NCBI GenBank assembly: GCA_019155185.1
Contig: CM032813.1
Span: 4,757,001 to 4,821,000, forward strand
Direction of reading: 5' to 3'
From: Beaufortia kweichowensis
Lineage: Eukaryota; Chordata; Actinopteri; Cypriniformes; Gastromyzontidae
Length of the DNA stretch: 64,000 nucleotides
Shown: one piece after another, positions 12,301-25,480 of the stretch
Layout of the letters: every line of letters begins with the position of its first letter
Position numbering within the stretch: the stretch's first letter is position 1
The notes under the pieces: generated by a model
The model's input: the letters and a program-made list of their open reading frames with translations, nothing else
Told to the model about the DNA's origin: nothing
Database searches by the model: none
Program-made: the position numbers and the translations under genes

Positions 12301-15300
12301 CTCACGGTCACTGCCAGTCAGGTGATACCTGTAATGGGATTCTACATCCTCTCTTCCCTGGGAAATAACCTGACCTTTACACGTAGGATTACTAGTCATG
12401 TCCAGGACTTTTCACAGGAGTGAATAAGTTTGTACTTTACTTTCTCACTCTCGCACACGTTTTTTAATTTTACTGCCTTATCTCTCTTTTCTCTATGTGA
12501 CAGTGGCATTGTTAAGGATAAATTAAAAGTTTAGGAAAATCTTACTTCTTGTGTTTAATTTGTGGAGCGGTGAAAAATTATTGCATGCGCTGTGCTAGAT
12601 GTATTTCCTTTACACCTTATTACATTTCAGAGAAAGGAATAAATATGAATTTGTAACATACTGCCATACTGTACAGAAGAGTACGTTTTTTAGATACAGA
12701 TTTTGTGGCGTTAGTTGCAAAGATTAAATAAATGAGCAGTTTTCTTTTTTAATATACTTTTTGCCAGATGTCACCCACACACTGTGAAAAGGCAAACACC
12801 ACCACGGGTCTTGCTGCTCTGGTTTCAACTCTGTCCTTCTGATCACTAAAATGAAACAAGAGCAAAACCTCCTGATCTTTCTTTCTTTACCTTTCTCTCT
12901 TATTCCATATTACTTAAATCTGTGTGTAGGAAGACATTTGTGCAGAGACATTTTACCTTTTCAAATTAATTAGTCTCCTGGCATCCTTGAACCCGTGTTG
13001 AAAGGGGACTGAATGCTTTAATTAACAGAGGAATGATGGCCAAATTCATGTTCCTCACCCCCCCACATGTATTTTTTATTGGTGGAAATTAAGTTGCTCT
13101 AATATTGGGTTGGCATGGCATTCTATGGTAATTTTTCACTTTCAGTTTGAATTACCTTTCCTGACATGACCTGTGACCAGATTTTATTAAAGGAATCTAA
13201 ATGATAAAACCTGCAGATAACTCCAGGCAGAAAGGTGTTGTGATTGTATGTTTAATTTTGAAACTAGCATACCTAATCTTTACTTCATTTCTGTTCAATC
13301 GAAATCATTTTTATCAAATAAAATCTTAAGCAGATAAAAGACTGAAGCCTCAGATGTAAACCTATGCTTTGTATTAAAACCTGATTAAATTTGTTTAAAG
13401 AGTTTGCACGCTGCATTTTATTACATTCAGACAATTCCGCGGGCTCTTGCGCTCTCGCCGGCGTTGAATAGGTTGAATAGGTTGCATGGAAGGACTTTTT
13501 CTCCTTGTGATCTTTTGTTAAATGTTTGGTTGCCATAATTGCTGTTCAGTTTATAGAAAAAAATGAATTCGGTTCTCGTAGGTAAAAGAACAATTGAAAA
13601 AAAAATGTTTCAGAAATCTTTTGATAAGAAGAAACGGGGCATTATGACAACTGTCCCCATTCATGCAAGCTTATTCTCCTCTATCACATCTCACATCTTT
13701 TTTTCCCTTCATTTCCATCACCCCCAGATTTCTTTTGAAGTATTTACAATCTGTTAGTAATAGATAAAACAGGATTTTTTTCTTCAAGGACAGAATTTTA
13801 TGCTATGCTCTAAAGCAACCAGCTAAACAAGCCTATATATTCGATAGCAGTGCATACACAGCCCTATAGAAAAAACCTGTTAACACACATACACTAAAGG
13901 CTAATATTGCAGAATTATGCAGAATGTTTGTAAAAGCTGACTGGAGAGAAGTTTTCAGAAGTTACAACACATCTCCTATTGTAGGTGTTATTGGGCTGCG
14001 ACATCTGAAAGGAAAGTAATAGATTGTCCCCTCACCCTCCATTTCCCCATCACTAAAAAAAACATAAAGGTGACTACAAAAAAAGGTGACTACTCTCTTA
14101 TTTTTAGTTCTCCTCTTTCCTCACTCGCTCATTACTATCCGACAGGTTAATTGTGTATGAACCAATTTACAAGTAGGTGTTGCTCTTAAAATTGCACTGA
14201 GGAGTAAAAGAGGATGGCAGAGAGCTTGTGTAAGATGGAGAAGATGAAGTGAGAAAACCCCATGTGGTTGCTGCATTAGAAACCAGAGCGGGTATTTGAT
14301 TGACTGGCGGTAAGCCGAAGCCCTCGGTGGACTAATCATCATTCCCCAATCATTCACTAAACACCTAATCAGGATAATTGACCCACTCCCTGTAGGAAGC
14401 AAACCCATGGCCCTGCTCACACCTGAGGGAGCGGATGTGGATGAACAGACTTTAGCGGAAGGAAAAGGGTGGTCAGACTTTCCTCCGTTAAGGTATCTCA
14501 AATTTTCTCCACCACTGTTGTCAGTAAGACTTGTTAGCGGTAACAAAGTTTTGTGTGTGTGGTCAGTTTTGCTCTGGAGCTGTACCGCGCTTTGTACTTC
14601 ATGTTATGGAAAGCCCCCAAAATAAATCCAGATATTTGTGGAATTTGATAAATGCTCTGATTAGTTGACCACCATCATTTTACTGATAAAGAATGGCTCA
14701 AATGCAGAGCGGGAAAAAGAGAAGGGGAAAATGAAAGGAAATATGTGTGTCTATTCCAATAAAGAATAGAATTAGTGTCTCATCACCTGTTTTATCTCGC
14801 CATATTAATGTGTCGTTCTAAGCGGATCGTCCCAAGGTTGTCTGGCGAAATGGTTTTTAGCGTGGTGTGTGTTGGCTGACTTTCAGAGCAACGCGTCTCT
14901 CCGCAAAGCCTCCTTCCCCCCGACTCTGACATGCACCGTCTTATCTTCCTGACAACTTTGTCCACAGAGACGTTCCAAAGATATTGATATTACAATGTAT
15001 TTTATTGTAATGAAATATGTGTTAAACTTTACTTTGTCAAGTATGACTTATCACCCCCCTTAGATCCTCTGTCTGTGGAATGTGGGATTCCTTACTGTTA
15101 AACTTGCTTAGAAAACCTAAAAAGGTCATAAAAAGACTTGCTTTTTCCTGTGTGTTTTTTCTTTAGCTGAGGGCTTTTGTATTTCAGTTTGATTTCTTTG
15201 TTAGGGGAGATTTTTCTAAAGAGATTTTTAGCCTTTTTTTACTGGAAAGCACATTTGTATCTTGTATATGTACTCTTTTTAATTTAATTTTGCTAAACTG

Positions 15301-16890
15301 CAGCCGAGACAGCAGGGCCGTTTTCACCGACACCTTAAACACACACACACATCGGTTCTCACACACTGTTGGATTATACAGTATGAGGAAATAATTCCAT
15401 ACAGTCATACATCCTACAATAGTAATCTCTTTTTCTGTCTCTTTTTCTCTCTCACCCGCGCGCACACACACACATTTTATCTTCTTTCTCTTTTTCCTTG
15501 TATTCCTGTCTGGTAATGAGAATGTGTTAATGAGAGTGAGAGATCTTTTTTGGGTAAAGCGTAATTTATCAGAAAGGCATAGGTTTTAAAAAATGAAAAA
15601 AAAAGCGAAGACCCTTCAAAGAAATCCTATTCTTCTTATTTCTGAATGTTTGATGAGACATTGAAAAGTTTTCTAACGTCATGCGGCCTGAACAGAAGAG
15701 AACAGAGCGCTGTCTAATCACGCTTCACAGAAAAATGACTTTCAACCAGATTTAATTAACTGATAAGAAGGGCTTCAAATTAATTTTTCAAGGATGTTAG
15801 ATTTTGATTAAGAAACTCCTAAAAGAAATAGACGAATAATCAATTTTTTAATCAACTTACTCAAATGGTAACTGGTTAATATGGTAATTCTGGCAATTAG
15901 GCCAAATGTTGTAGAGCAGCATTTTCAATGCATCCTTGTAAAGAAATTATAATATCTTTACATCTAATTATCACGCTTATTTCATTTTTTGTGTGGCTAC
16001 CTCTCAATTTCAGTGTTTTTTCTTATACACCTTATTAGATCTGCATTTAAATAAGAAGTTGGATATAGTATGAGTTTGAGAGCACTCACTGTTGTAAATG
16101 AAGTCTTTCAAAAATTTATATTGGACGGATATTGGCTGGAAGGGTGGGAGTGGTGAAAGGAAAGTGTTAAATGTAGTCGCAATCATTTACATGTAAAGCA
16201 AAAATTACTCTTGAGATTTCTTAAGCTTTTCTACGCCTCAGTAGATTACATGAATTAATAGCATGGACTTTTTCTTTCTTTTGCCTGTGAATGCATATGA
16301 AAATTATTGAGAACGTCATGGGAAGTTTTCCAACTCGATGAAACTGATGAGTTTCACTCATGCGATTATACTTGTATCTTAAAGGGGTTGTAAAAAATAG
16401 AAAAGCTTACGTAGTGTTTTTTTAATTATTAAGTATTTTTAACAGGTAGTTGATTCAAGTGTGATTTCACAGTTGACTTAATAAGCTCTCAGTTTAAAGA
16501 GTCTTTCTTAGATTTATCCTACCTTGAGCCAGGCTTTCACAAAACAGCCATACCTTTACCATGTTGTCATAATTCTCAGTAATTCCATGTTGAATTTCTA
16601 GTTAAAAATACAACTTTAAGTTACTTTAATTTAAGTAACTGAAAGTTGTATTCAAACACATTTAACAAATACATATTTACTGTGTATATTGTATTTTTAA
16701 GTGAAAGCAATTTTTTGCTTTTATGCCTATTAATAAAAGAATCTCATCAGAGCAGCATTTGTTTACTCCACAGAACATTAGCCACGTGCCACACACTAGA
16801 AGACAATATTGACAAAACATTTGAGTGGTTCTTTAAATGGCGTGCGATTCCTTTCCATTTGAACTCACTCGCACAAGTGGCTAAGTAGCT
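12301..16890. other. Intronic stretch with no gene seen
   Basis: Mixed AT-rich sequence. It holds small tandem echoes ('gttgaatag' twice near 13463 and 'aaaggtgactac' twice at 14066 and 14082) and a CT/CA-rich patch around 15420-15500. The longest open frame (minus strand 14121-14546) has no domain or coding bias. Confidence 0.4.
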
Positions 16891-16899
16891 TCTTGATCG

Positions 16900-17185
16900 G
16901 GGACCGGCTGGCAAAAACTCAATATTGAACGTACATATTCAATTAGCAAAACTCATTAGCAAAACTTGGCGTTTGTTGTTGTTTTTTTCTCTTTCTCTCT
17001 GGCACAGAATTAATGGTTTTGATATGCTAATTAGCGAGTAATTTAATTTCAAAAGGCCTCAATTAACAGCGGCGTTGTGGACACGATGAAGTTAAGCAGC
17101 GTAATCTAATTTGCATTAGTAACGAGCAGGGAGTAATTAGGGGACTAATTAGACACTTCAGACAGCACTTGTGTTTACTTTCTTA
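16900..17185. promoter_or_regulatory. Candidate conserved enhancer: homeodomain/POU motif cluster
   Basis: The block is packed with paired TAAT/ATTA sites: palindromic GCTAATTAGC at 17026-17035, GTAATTAG at 17133-17140 and CTAATTAG at 17145-17152. It also has a perfect POU octamer ATTTGCAT at 17109-17116 and a forkhead core TGTTTAC at 17172-17178. Such density, without simple repeats, is typical of conserved noncoding enhancers around developmental transcription factor genes. Conservation cannot be seen from one sequence. Confidence 0.4.
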
Positions 17186-20100
17186 ATGAAGTGGAGGGCT
17201 TTTTTTCCACGGGAGCCAGAGTGTGCCAGGCATCAGAGCGGTGACTATAGGCAGGGTGGCGGGGGCGGGATTTGGCACTGGGAGACGAGTGGCATTTGGC
17301 TTACTGATCGACTCCAATTACAAACCCTGCTACCTGTCACGTTAGCGGGCCGGCGACGTGAGTCGTCGACCGTGCCGCAGCTGCTCTCGGATACCGGTTT
17401 TGAAGGTCTGAGGGTATAGGGAAGTCACCATGATACATGCGTCTGAACCTCGTAAACCAATGGAACCTTCTAGTGGAATTTCACCGCTCTTTGCCCTGGC
17501 TCTGCGTACTGTCTGAGGGCTGGATGATGAGGTCATAGCACACAGACATGTCAGAGCCATTATAGGCCTCACCGAATTGGTTCAAATTTTGTACCAGGTC
17601 TGTGTATTTCAAACCCCTCAACCCATTTTGCTGAAAATACCAGATGTTTTCTTTTCTGTTTGTGAAATATGGAAAATTTTCTTAACTTTATTTTCATTTT
17701 GAGATATTATTTTAAAGTATTAGGCAGAGATGGTTTGATGGCCCTGTGACCTGGGGTACAGTTTGACTTAATAGTCTCGTAAAAGATTTTAAATGTAGTA
17801 GTACATTTTTATTTTGATGTTTTTAGTGGTATCATGATCATTTTAGTGGTATCATGATCATTTTAATTAAGATTTTACAAATCTGTATTTTTGCACATCT
17901 CTGTACTCATGTAGCTTCATCACGACTGACAGGATAAAATTGAAAAGGAAAGAACACGACAAATAAGATTTTTCCCCCTCCCTCCCTCTCGAATGTATCT
18001 TTTGCTCACTTCTCCTCTTTCAATCTCTCTCTGTTTAGCTTCATGTCTGGTCTTCTGTTTTCCTTACTTCTCTTTTGGGGTATAAACAGACTCTTTGATA
18101 AAATGGTTTGAGGATATTTGGCCGTGGGCTTGGTACACAAGCCAGTGTTATTTTCCCAGCTGCTGCGTCAATAAGAATCCAGGAGTATCCAGGCAGCTAG
18201 CAAACATTCCACCAGCTTTTCCAGGCTTTGTCCGGCAGGCGAGTATAAATTATAGCTTTGCTTTTGTTCAGCGTTAGCTTTCTTAAAGTGACCACACATT
18301 GAGGACTCTTTACACCCCCCACCATTTGTACCGGATGATTTTTTTTTGGATGTGTGATTGATGCGAGTGGCACTGGGGTCAAAAGGAAGGCCGCGGTAGA
18401 TAAACAGTAGGGAGGCCTGAAATCATCATTTGAAGTACTCATTTGTGCTGCATCCCATTAAAATGCTGAGATATGATGGTAAACTGTGTGAGTGTTTAAA
18501 CCGGACGCCGAAGCCAAACACGGTTTATACGTATGAGCGCTAACTGTGAGCAAAGTCTGCATGTCGTCTGCGTCCTTAGTGGCACACGGCTTCAGGTTTC
18601 AGGCGGATTTGTTTTTGGATCCAGTGGAGCTGTGAAGCTTGTCTGCCAGTCAGGAAGGGTGTAGCCGTAGGTGAAAAAGAGGGCAGTTTTGATTGACATC
18701 TTTAAAGTGGGTGGGATTAAAGTTTTAGGCTTGTGAGGGTTTGCTGTGTTTGGGGGAGCATGTGCACTAGTTATTTTAATATTGCAACTTCGCCCCACCC
18801 GCTCCACCGAAATGCCCGCCTTTAATTGCAAAACTATATTCCAGATCCACTCAACCTTTATATGGTTCCTGGAAAGGGACCAGGTTTTGATTTTTGCATT
18901 ATGCTTTTGAAGTGGAGGTGAAATTCGAACCCTTCCTTGTTTTAACAAGGGGACTGACTCATTGGTTGCCGCTTCAGCAGCGGACCACGTAGAGGCCGGT
19001 TACAGCTCTGTTTTTCACTCGCTTTTTGAAAACTTTCTCGCTTTACGACCAGCCGCCCTGTTGATGTGTCTAAACGCGTCGCTCTCTATTACTTCTGACA
19101 GGCATGAGGAGTTAATTAATGCTGCAGGCGGTACAGGCTCTCCTCAGCCGGGCCAGAACTGCTCCTCAGATACCATACACTGTGTTGACTACATACTGAA
19201 AACAATGACAGGGCGACGCTGGCACCGTAAACCACAGCTTTCGTGAGCGGTCAGCTTCAATAGCTAAAGTTTACACGGATATGGGCGTTTTCTTTTTCAA
19301 TATTTGTATAATTCATTCTTTAATGCTGATCAGAAGTCACTTTAAATTCTTTAAATGGAGCGAGCTAAAGAAACTAACATGCATTACGGAGCATATGAAT
19401 TACAGAGCGCGGTCAGTTACAGAAAAAAACCATATAATCCTGGCAAACGCATTAATTTATCACATCACTCAAGCCTATTTCCCGTTTTCTCTCATGCGTG
19501 AAGAAATGTTTAACCAAGACATACGTTTTTGCATTTCTATTAAACACAGCTATCCATTCAAAGAAACTACAGAAACATAAAATTCCTTCCCTCTCTTTTA
19601 TATTCCACAGCGCTGGATGTCATTTACATGAAATTCGCATTTATTTTGCCAACGGCTTTTATTTTTGAAAAAGACATCTCGACTTCCTGACCTCTTATCT
19701 CATTTTTCCGTAGAAGGGTATTGGAAACGCTTTTGCTTCGGACAGTGTTTTAGACACACATTCAGGGCGAGAAAGGACATGTTTTACAAGGTGGACAATA
19801 AATTCAACCTTAACACGCAGTTCTAGGACCTGTTATTTAGGTGTTTTAAGTTTATGTTTGATTGACAGAAGAGCACGGTGTAAAAACTTTCTTTTTTAAA
19901 CTTTCGGGTTTCTGCAGCTAGAGCTGCTGTGGTTTTGTGGATTTGACAAACATAACCCTTTCTTTTGACTATTGTTTTTACCTCCCCAGTTCTTTTCGGC
20001 TGCACTAACTCTAATAACAATGCTATTTGGGGTGACTGAGGCAGCTGCGTATTTGGCGACCCCCTCCCTTCTCCATCCTCCATTGTGTGTGATCTCAGCG

Positions 20101-20266
20101 TCTGGGACAGCCGGTTTGATCCCTCCGCAATGGGTATGCTGGGTAATTTGCCAGTAGCCTCCTGTTTGTGAGCCGTGATAGGGATGAGCCCCACCTGGGG
20201 TTCAGCTGAGATTTAAAGGTTAAGGACCACCTTCTCCAACTCATAAACAGACATGAATTACTTTTA
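17186..20266. other. Intronic stretch with no gene seen
   Basis: It includes a modest CpG/GC patch near 17250-17400 (no splice or coding evidence) and a 20-base tandem duplication at 17821. Open frames on both strands have no family resemblance. Confidence 0.4.
17821..17865. repeat. Perfect 20-bp tandem duplication
   Basis: The unit TTTTAGTGGTATCATGATCA occurs twice in direct succession (17821-17840 and 17841-17860), followed by a partial third TTTTA. Each unit carries the near-palindrome ATCATGAT. Confidence 0.9.
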
Positions 20267-20399
20267 AAGGGATAGTTCACTTAAAGATTAAACAAAATAA
20301 CTGTGGTCATTTTTGGGTGGTCTACACCTGGCTTGTTTTTCCATACAATGAAAGTGAATGGGGTCCAGAGATAGAATATGGTCACTATTTACTTTTATT
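20267..20399 (+). mobile_element. Partial inverted-repeat element (GGGATAGTTCAC family)
   Basis: It starts with AAAGGGATAGTTCACTTAAA, the terminus shared with the element that follows at 20400 and with the one at 58373. It contains 'catacaatgaaagtgaatgggg', a motif I recall from common cyprinid repeats. The right terminus is missing, so it looks like a truncated copy interrupted by, or abutting, the next element. Confidence 0.55.
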
Positions 20400-20622
20400 A
20401 AAGGGATAGTTCACTCAAAAAATTGTTCTTACCTTCACATCAGTCCAAAACTTTATGACTTTCTTTGACACAAAATATATTTTAAAGAACATTGACCCCC
20501 ATTGACTTCTATACAAAACCACTCATTTCTTAAAATATCTTCTTTTGTGTTGCACAAAAAAAAATCATATACAGGGCTGGAACAACATGAGGGATATTTG
20601 TATTTTTATGAACTATCCCCTT
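20400..20622 (+). mobile_element. Short inverted-repeat transposable element (GGGATAGTTCAC family)
   Basis: The left end AAAGGGATAGTTCACTC and right end TGAACTATCCCCTT are inverted complements over about 14 bases. The interior is noncoding and resembles the abundant zebrafish-type repeat whose left end continues into '...ccttcacatcagtcc' and which includes 'cattgacttctat'. The length of about 220 bases is typical of non-autonomous DNA elements. The family is recognised from memory and the superfamily is not assigned. Confidence 0.75.
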
Positions 20623-21233
20623 AACTAACAATCGGACATACACAACATCAAACATATGCATATCTAACATATGCAATTTCCTATTTGGATATTACTCAAA
20701 TTTACCAGATAGATCACCTTTAGTTTTTCTGGTGACGGGTTTACAACCACACCAACCGTTTGTTCTGAATGCTTGAAGCACAAAGCAAATGAATATTCAT
20801 CAGCACCTGAACATGAGCCTTAAGTGGCCACATTTGTATCGATCATTATGTGTAATTCATGTGCCAGCCGAGTTAAGGACCATACCCACCCCCTCATTTC
20901 AGCCCAGCACGTGCTGCTTTTAAACACAAAAAGTTGTTTTTAATGTGTGGTGAAACCAGACTGGCACAGTCGATTGCCGCACATGGAGATTTGATGTAGC
21001 ATCTGCCATTGAGAGGTTCCAAAAGAGCGCCAGGTGAGGGGAAGAGATGCGAATGATAGAGCTGCACTCCCTTTCTCTCTCCATCTCTTGCATGCTTGCT
21101 TGAGATTTGGTGTAGATTTAGTATCGTGCATTAACCCCAGCACAGTTTATGGAGTCGCCTCACATGTCCGAGAACGTTTCATGAGAGGAATATTAATCTT
21201 GGGCGCCGCTGTACAAAGCCCTGCCAAGGCAAA

Positions 21234-21236
<3 letters not shown>

Positions 21237-21301
<65 letters not shown>

Positions 21302-21302
21302 A
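21237..21302. repeat. (TC)n microsatellite
   Basis: About 30 TC units with one interruption near 21291. It encodes the spurious Ser-Leu run of a + strand open frame. Confidence 0.95.
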
Positions 21303-24300
21303 AGTCTGTTTAAGACGGAACTGAAATTGCCTACCCGAGGTAAATAAATTACTTTCATCGATTGGTGTAGTTAGAAACTGACTTTATCACAGTTTCACTT
21401 GACAAGAGTCGGATCTAGGCCTGATAAAGCGCTTCAGTATTAGGGCTTGTAAAATCAGTGCTCTGTCTCTCGATGACTATCGCACTATATTAAAACTGAG
21501 AAAAATGCAAAAAAAATTGCCTTCTCTTTAGGTTGTCCAACTAACACATAGAGAGCAGGCAGGAATTCTAGCTGCTGTATTAAAAATTTTGAATAGATTA
21601 CTGTCTTTCTAAACTTGTTATATTATTATTTAGGTGTGATGGTTAATGTTTAATTGTTCTGCAACACTTTTAATCCTTTATGCTTAACGACTCAAAAAAT
21701 TTAAATTAGGGAAGAATTACAGGTTTACTATAATCACCTGTACTATTGCTCATATTTAAGGTTAGCAATTTGAATGAACCTTGATACTTAAACTTTCTAA
21801 GCTGTTAGGCTTCAAATACTTACCTAATGGTTTATAAAATGTGTGAACAAAAACAGACTGACTTTACGGGACAGAACTAAGCCATATTTAGGAAACAGAA
21901 TATGAATCAGGGTGGCAGTGAGTTTTGCACATTAAAAAAAGCCATTAATAACATTCACAAATACACATGTGTGAAAACTCAAGGGGGTTAAGATTTTAGC
22001 CTTAGGCAGTTTAAGCAAGTGCACAATGTAACCCATTACACACAGAGATTTAATAGTGCCATGGCTGATGATATTGTATGGCCATATAGCCCAACAGAGG
22101 AACAAAACTGATATGAAGAACAGACTCACCTATGAATACCGTACAATCTCCTTCCATACATAATTCAGTATTTCTATTGTCCTGTCCATCTTTCCATTTA
22201 GCAAAGTAATTCATTCACTTTTTGTATTTTAGTTTGGGTAACTTTCATTAACAAATTGTAATAAATGTCTTCTCAAATGCCGGAGGGCGTTGGTGGTAAC
22301 CTCAGTCTTAAGGTTAAATTCAAAGCCGCCTCTGATGTACAGTTTGTGGACGTGGAACAATAAATCCAGCATGCGCGCGTTCTTTTTTCTGATTTCCTTT
22401 CTCTCCTTTTGTTTTTCTTTTTTCTTTGTCCTTACGCAAGACCTGACAGGAAAACTGTGACAGAGGCCTGAGCACGCTATCTATTAATTAGCTTCCTTCT
22501 GAGGAGTCTCTCAACACAAATACACACACACTCCCGCTTCGACTGTCAGCTTCTCTTCTCTAACGTCCAACATCTCTTTCTGCTGCTCTGGAATGACAGC
22601 AGAAAAATGAATGTTGTCAGAAAAAGTGACAAGTGGACTTTTGGGTAAATCCAGTCTGTTGGGCCAAAGAAGGCTGTAATCGTGGCCTGTGTTTTTATTT
22701 ACACTAATTTGATGTGCTTTCAAACAAACATTTGTGTTTCATTACATAGCAGATGCAGGAGATTCAGGAATTAATTATAAAACCAGCATCTTAACTTGCA
22801 GGGTTTTAAGTTTGTTCATCAGTTATTTTAATAGTTAATTGCTGTGTGGGAGGGTGTTAATTGGAATTCCTATAGATGATGTGAACTCTGCTTTGCCTTT
22901 TTCCCTTTAAAGAAAAGCTGAATATTTAATTGACTCCTGCCTGTTAACCGAGAAAAAAAAAGATTTACAGACTATGCAATATTTCTCAGAACGCAGAAAA
23001 TACCGTATGCACGTATAAAACGCCATATAAACAATTTCTGATTAAAGCTTAACGTCTCCTGTAGCCGGTTATCTGACATGATCTAATATCCTGCAGCACT
23101 GCATAAGTGGTTGTAAGGCGGGTTGTTCGTGAAACGGGGTCAGCGGAGACCTCGCCAAGCATGAAGCTGGTGTATCCGCCACGCAGAACTCCCTCAAGAC
23201 GTCTCTGATGTGAAATGTACCGTCCCGCAGCATGTCTTTGCTTCATCTGATGTGTAGACATGTGCGGTGGCCAGCTGCAGGCATTCCTGTACGCCAGTCG
23301 CAGGTTCTTTTTGAGTGTTTAAACTTGTTGGCAAAGCTAGAAATTGAAAGTGTTCTTAGAAGAGTGTGTGAAACGTCTGTAAAGAAGAAGAAAAATGAGA
23401 CTTGGATTAGAATTTGATACCGTGTGAAGGCTGAATTGTAGATACGCTCACACACTTCTATGATATGGACCTTGTCCCTTTTTGCTTAAGTGGCTTTAGA
23501 GGATGTGTTTCCTGGACGTATGCTTGCTGGAACACTGGGGGAAGATTGTGAGATGCTGATAGGAACAGACAATCGGTGATCCACTACATTTTCTCTGATT
23601 CTGAAGTGCATGTTTAATCAGAAACAGAATCTTTGGTGTGTATCTCGGTGAGTGTGTATTACGTTTGGCTGTGTGTTCACACACCCCTCTGTCTGCTGTA
23701 AGAAAATGGCATTTTGTAATCTATTTGTATCCCCAGTAGACTTTTTTTTACAATTTCTTATTGATACATTTTTTTTTTAATAAAAATAATAAAAGTTTTA
23801 CTGTCTTTGACAGATTTGATCTTTTTCATCACTCATATTTACCATCGCAGGGGCAAAGATTATTATTCTGAATCTGGATTTATGCTGTTCATTTGTGTGT
23901 ATACTTTACATGAATTATTGTTTGGTTTCACATTTTTTGGCAGGTTGGATTTTGTTCAAGTTTGTGTAAGTGTTTGTGAACAAGTCTGCACAAACAGGCT
24001 GTTATGTGCTCAGCTGTGAGACTGTCTGTTGAGCAGTTTTCATTAAGATTCCCACAATGCTTATGCATGTCAGTGTTTTAAAAAAACAATTTTACGACTC
24101 ATAGTAACTGTATAGGGCACTGCATTATGTAGCCTCACTTCAGTAAAACTGAGAAATAAGAATTCACACTTTTCACTTCGATGAAGTAAGGATGAATTGC
24201 CATTTGCGACCAATTTACTTTCATAATGTGACGTTCCAAGTAATACCCAAATGCGAACAATAACTAAATACCTATTTTGTTCACAACAGCACCAACAACA

Positions 24301-25254
24301 AGCGTCAAGAAAATAATATTTTACCTTTTTTACCTTTAAAGAACACACAGAGGGGTGGAAATGGAAGTGACCCACACACATGCATAAATACACACTGACA
24401 GTGGCTGAAAATTCACGCTGCTGGCAGGCGCTTCCAATAACTACTAAGCTTAACAGGCAGCGTACTGGCAGGCAGGTATCAGGGCAGCTGAGGGCCAGAC
24501 TTACACACACACACGGCTGAAGTGTGACTCTGAATGGCTGTGAATGGCTGTTAAATGTTTATAGAGTTGCCAGTCGGCCATGGACTCGGTTCCTCTCGCA
24601 CGGCAAGTCACAACCATTAAGATTAAGTAGTGGAAAAACCGCTTTGATTTGCGAGCTGAAGCTTGTGTGAACAGTAAGTCGACCCTCAAACGGAGTGGCC
24701 TGCCCTCTTTTAGCAATTTCTGTCATTTTTCTCCTGGAGTTGTTGAGTTCTTGATTAGGTCTCATATATACTTTATTGTAGCGTGAAATGGAATTGTCAA
24801 ACACTGGTATTTCAAACATGCTTGTGCATATTAAATATGCATGACATATTGTCCATTATTAATGTTTTTTTGTATGTTTTTTCTGTAAATCCATGCTAAA
24901 CTAAAGCATCTTATTGTAACCGTATTGTAAGGATTTTCTAGGCTATTGTGTTCATGCCAAAACTCTGTAATGTAAAATGCAAAGATACAATAACAATCAT
25001 TTAGTTCTTTGAAAATGAATGAAAACCAAACACGGCTTGTTCTTGATTATGATTAATTAATGAATAAATAAGCATACAGATTGAAGCTTTGTAAAAGCAA
25101 ACTTTTTTAACGTGTAGTAAAAAAATGTAAACTAGAAATTTGCAAACAAATGTTAGCTAATCTCTAGAATGTGGCTAATTTCTGGTGCTCTGCAATAAGT
25201 TTATCAAGTTGATGAATAAAAATATCTCATATAGCGTCACACTGGGATTTATTC

Positions 25255-25480
25255 AATTGTTAAAAAAAATATATATATATAATAACAATAATTTTATTAT
25301 AATATTGAATTTTATTAACAATATTTATAATTTTCTTATTTTATAATTTTATTTATTAAATATTTGTTTAATATTAAAATCTACTATTATTATTTGTATT
25401 ATTATTATCTTTTTTTATTTATTTATTAAATTAATATGTATATATTTTTAAATTAATTTAAAAGTTTACATTTTTATTTA
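25255..25480. repeat. AT-rich low-complexity block
   Basis: About 220 bases nearly devoid of G and C, with (TA)n, ATT and TTTA motifs. Probably decayed simple sequence. Confidence 0.75.

Noticed and set aside
14121..14546. 141-codon minus-strand open frame
   Set aside because: No domain, and an overlapping frame on the other strand is equally open. Chance.
17240..17400. GC/CpG patch as a third promoter
   Set aside because: CpG density is modest, there is no donor of quality downstream, and it adjoins the enhancer-like block. Evidence too weak.
17579..17600. 'ggttcaaat' as a tRNA or tRNA-derived SINE B box
   Set aside because: No matching A box at the right distance and no cloverleaf arms or SINE tail found.
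17824..17865. CRISPR-like short repeat
   Set aside because: Two contiguous 20-base units without spacers are a tandem duplication, and the host is a vertebrate.
24070..24510. 146-codon minus-strand open frame
   Set aside because: No recognisable family, Cys/Ser/Val-rich translation of intronic sequence, no splice or promoter support.
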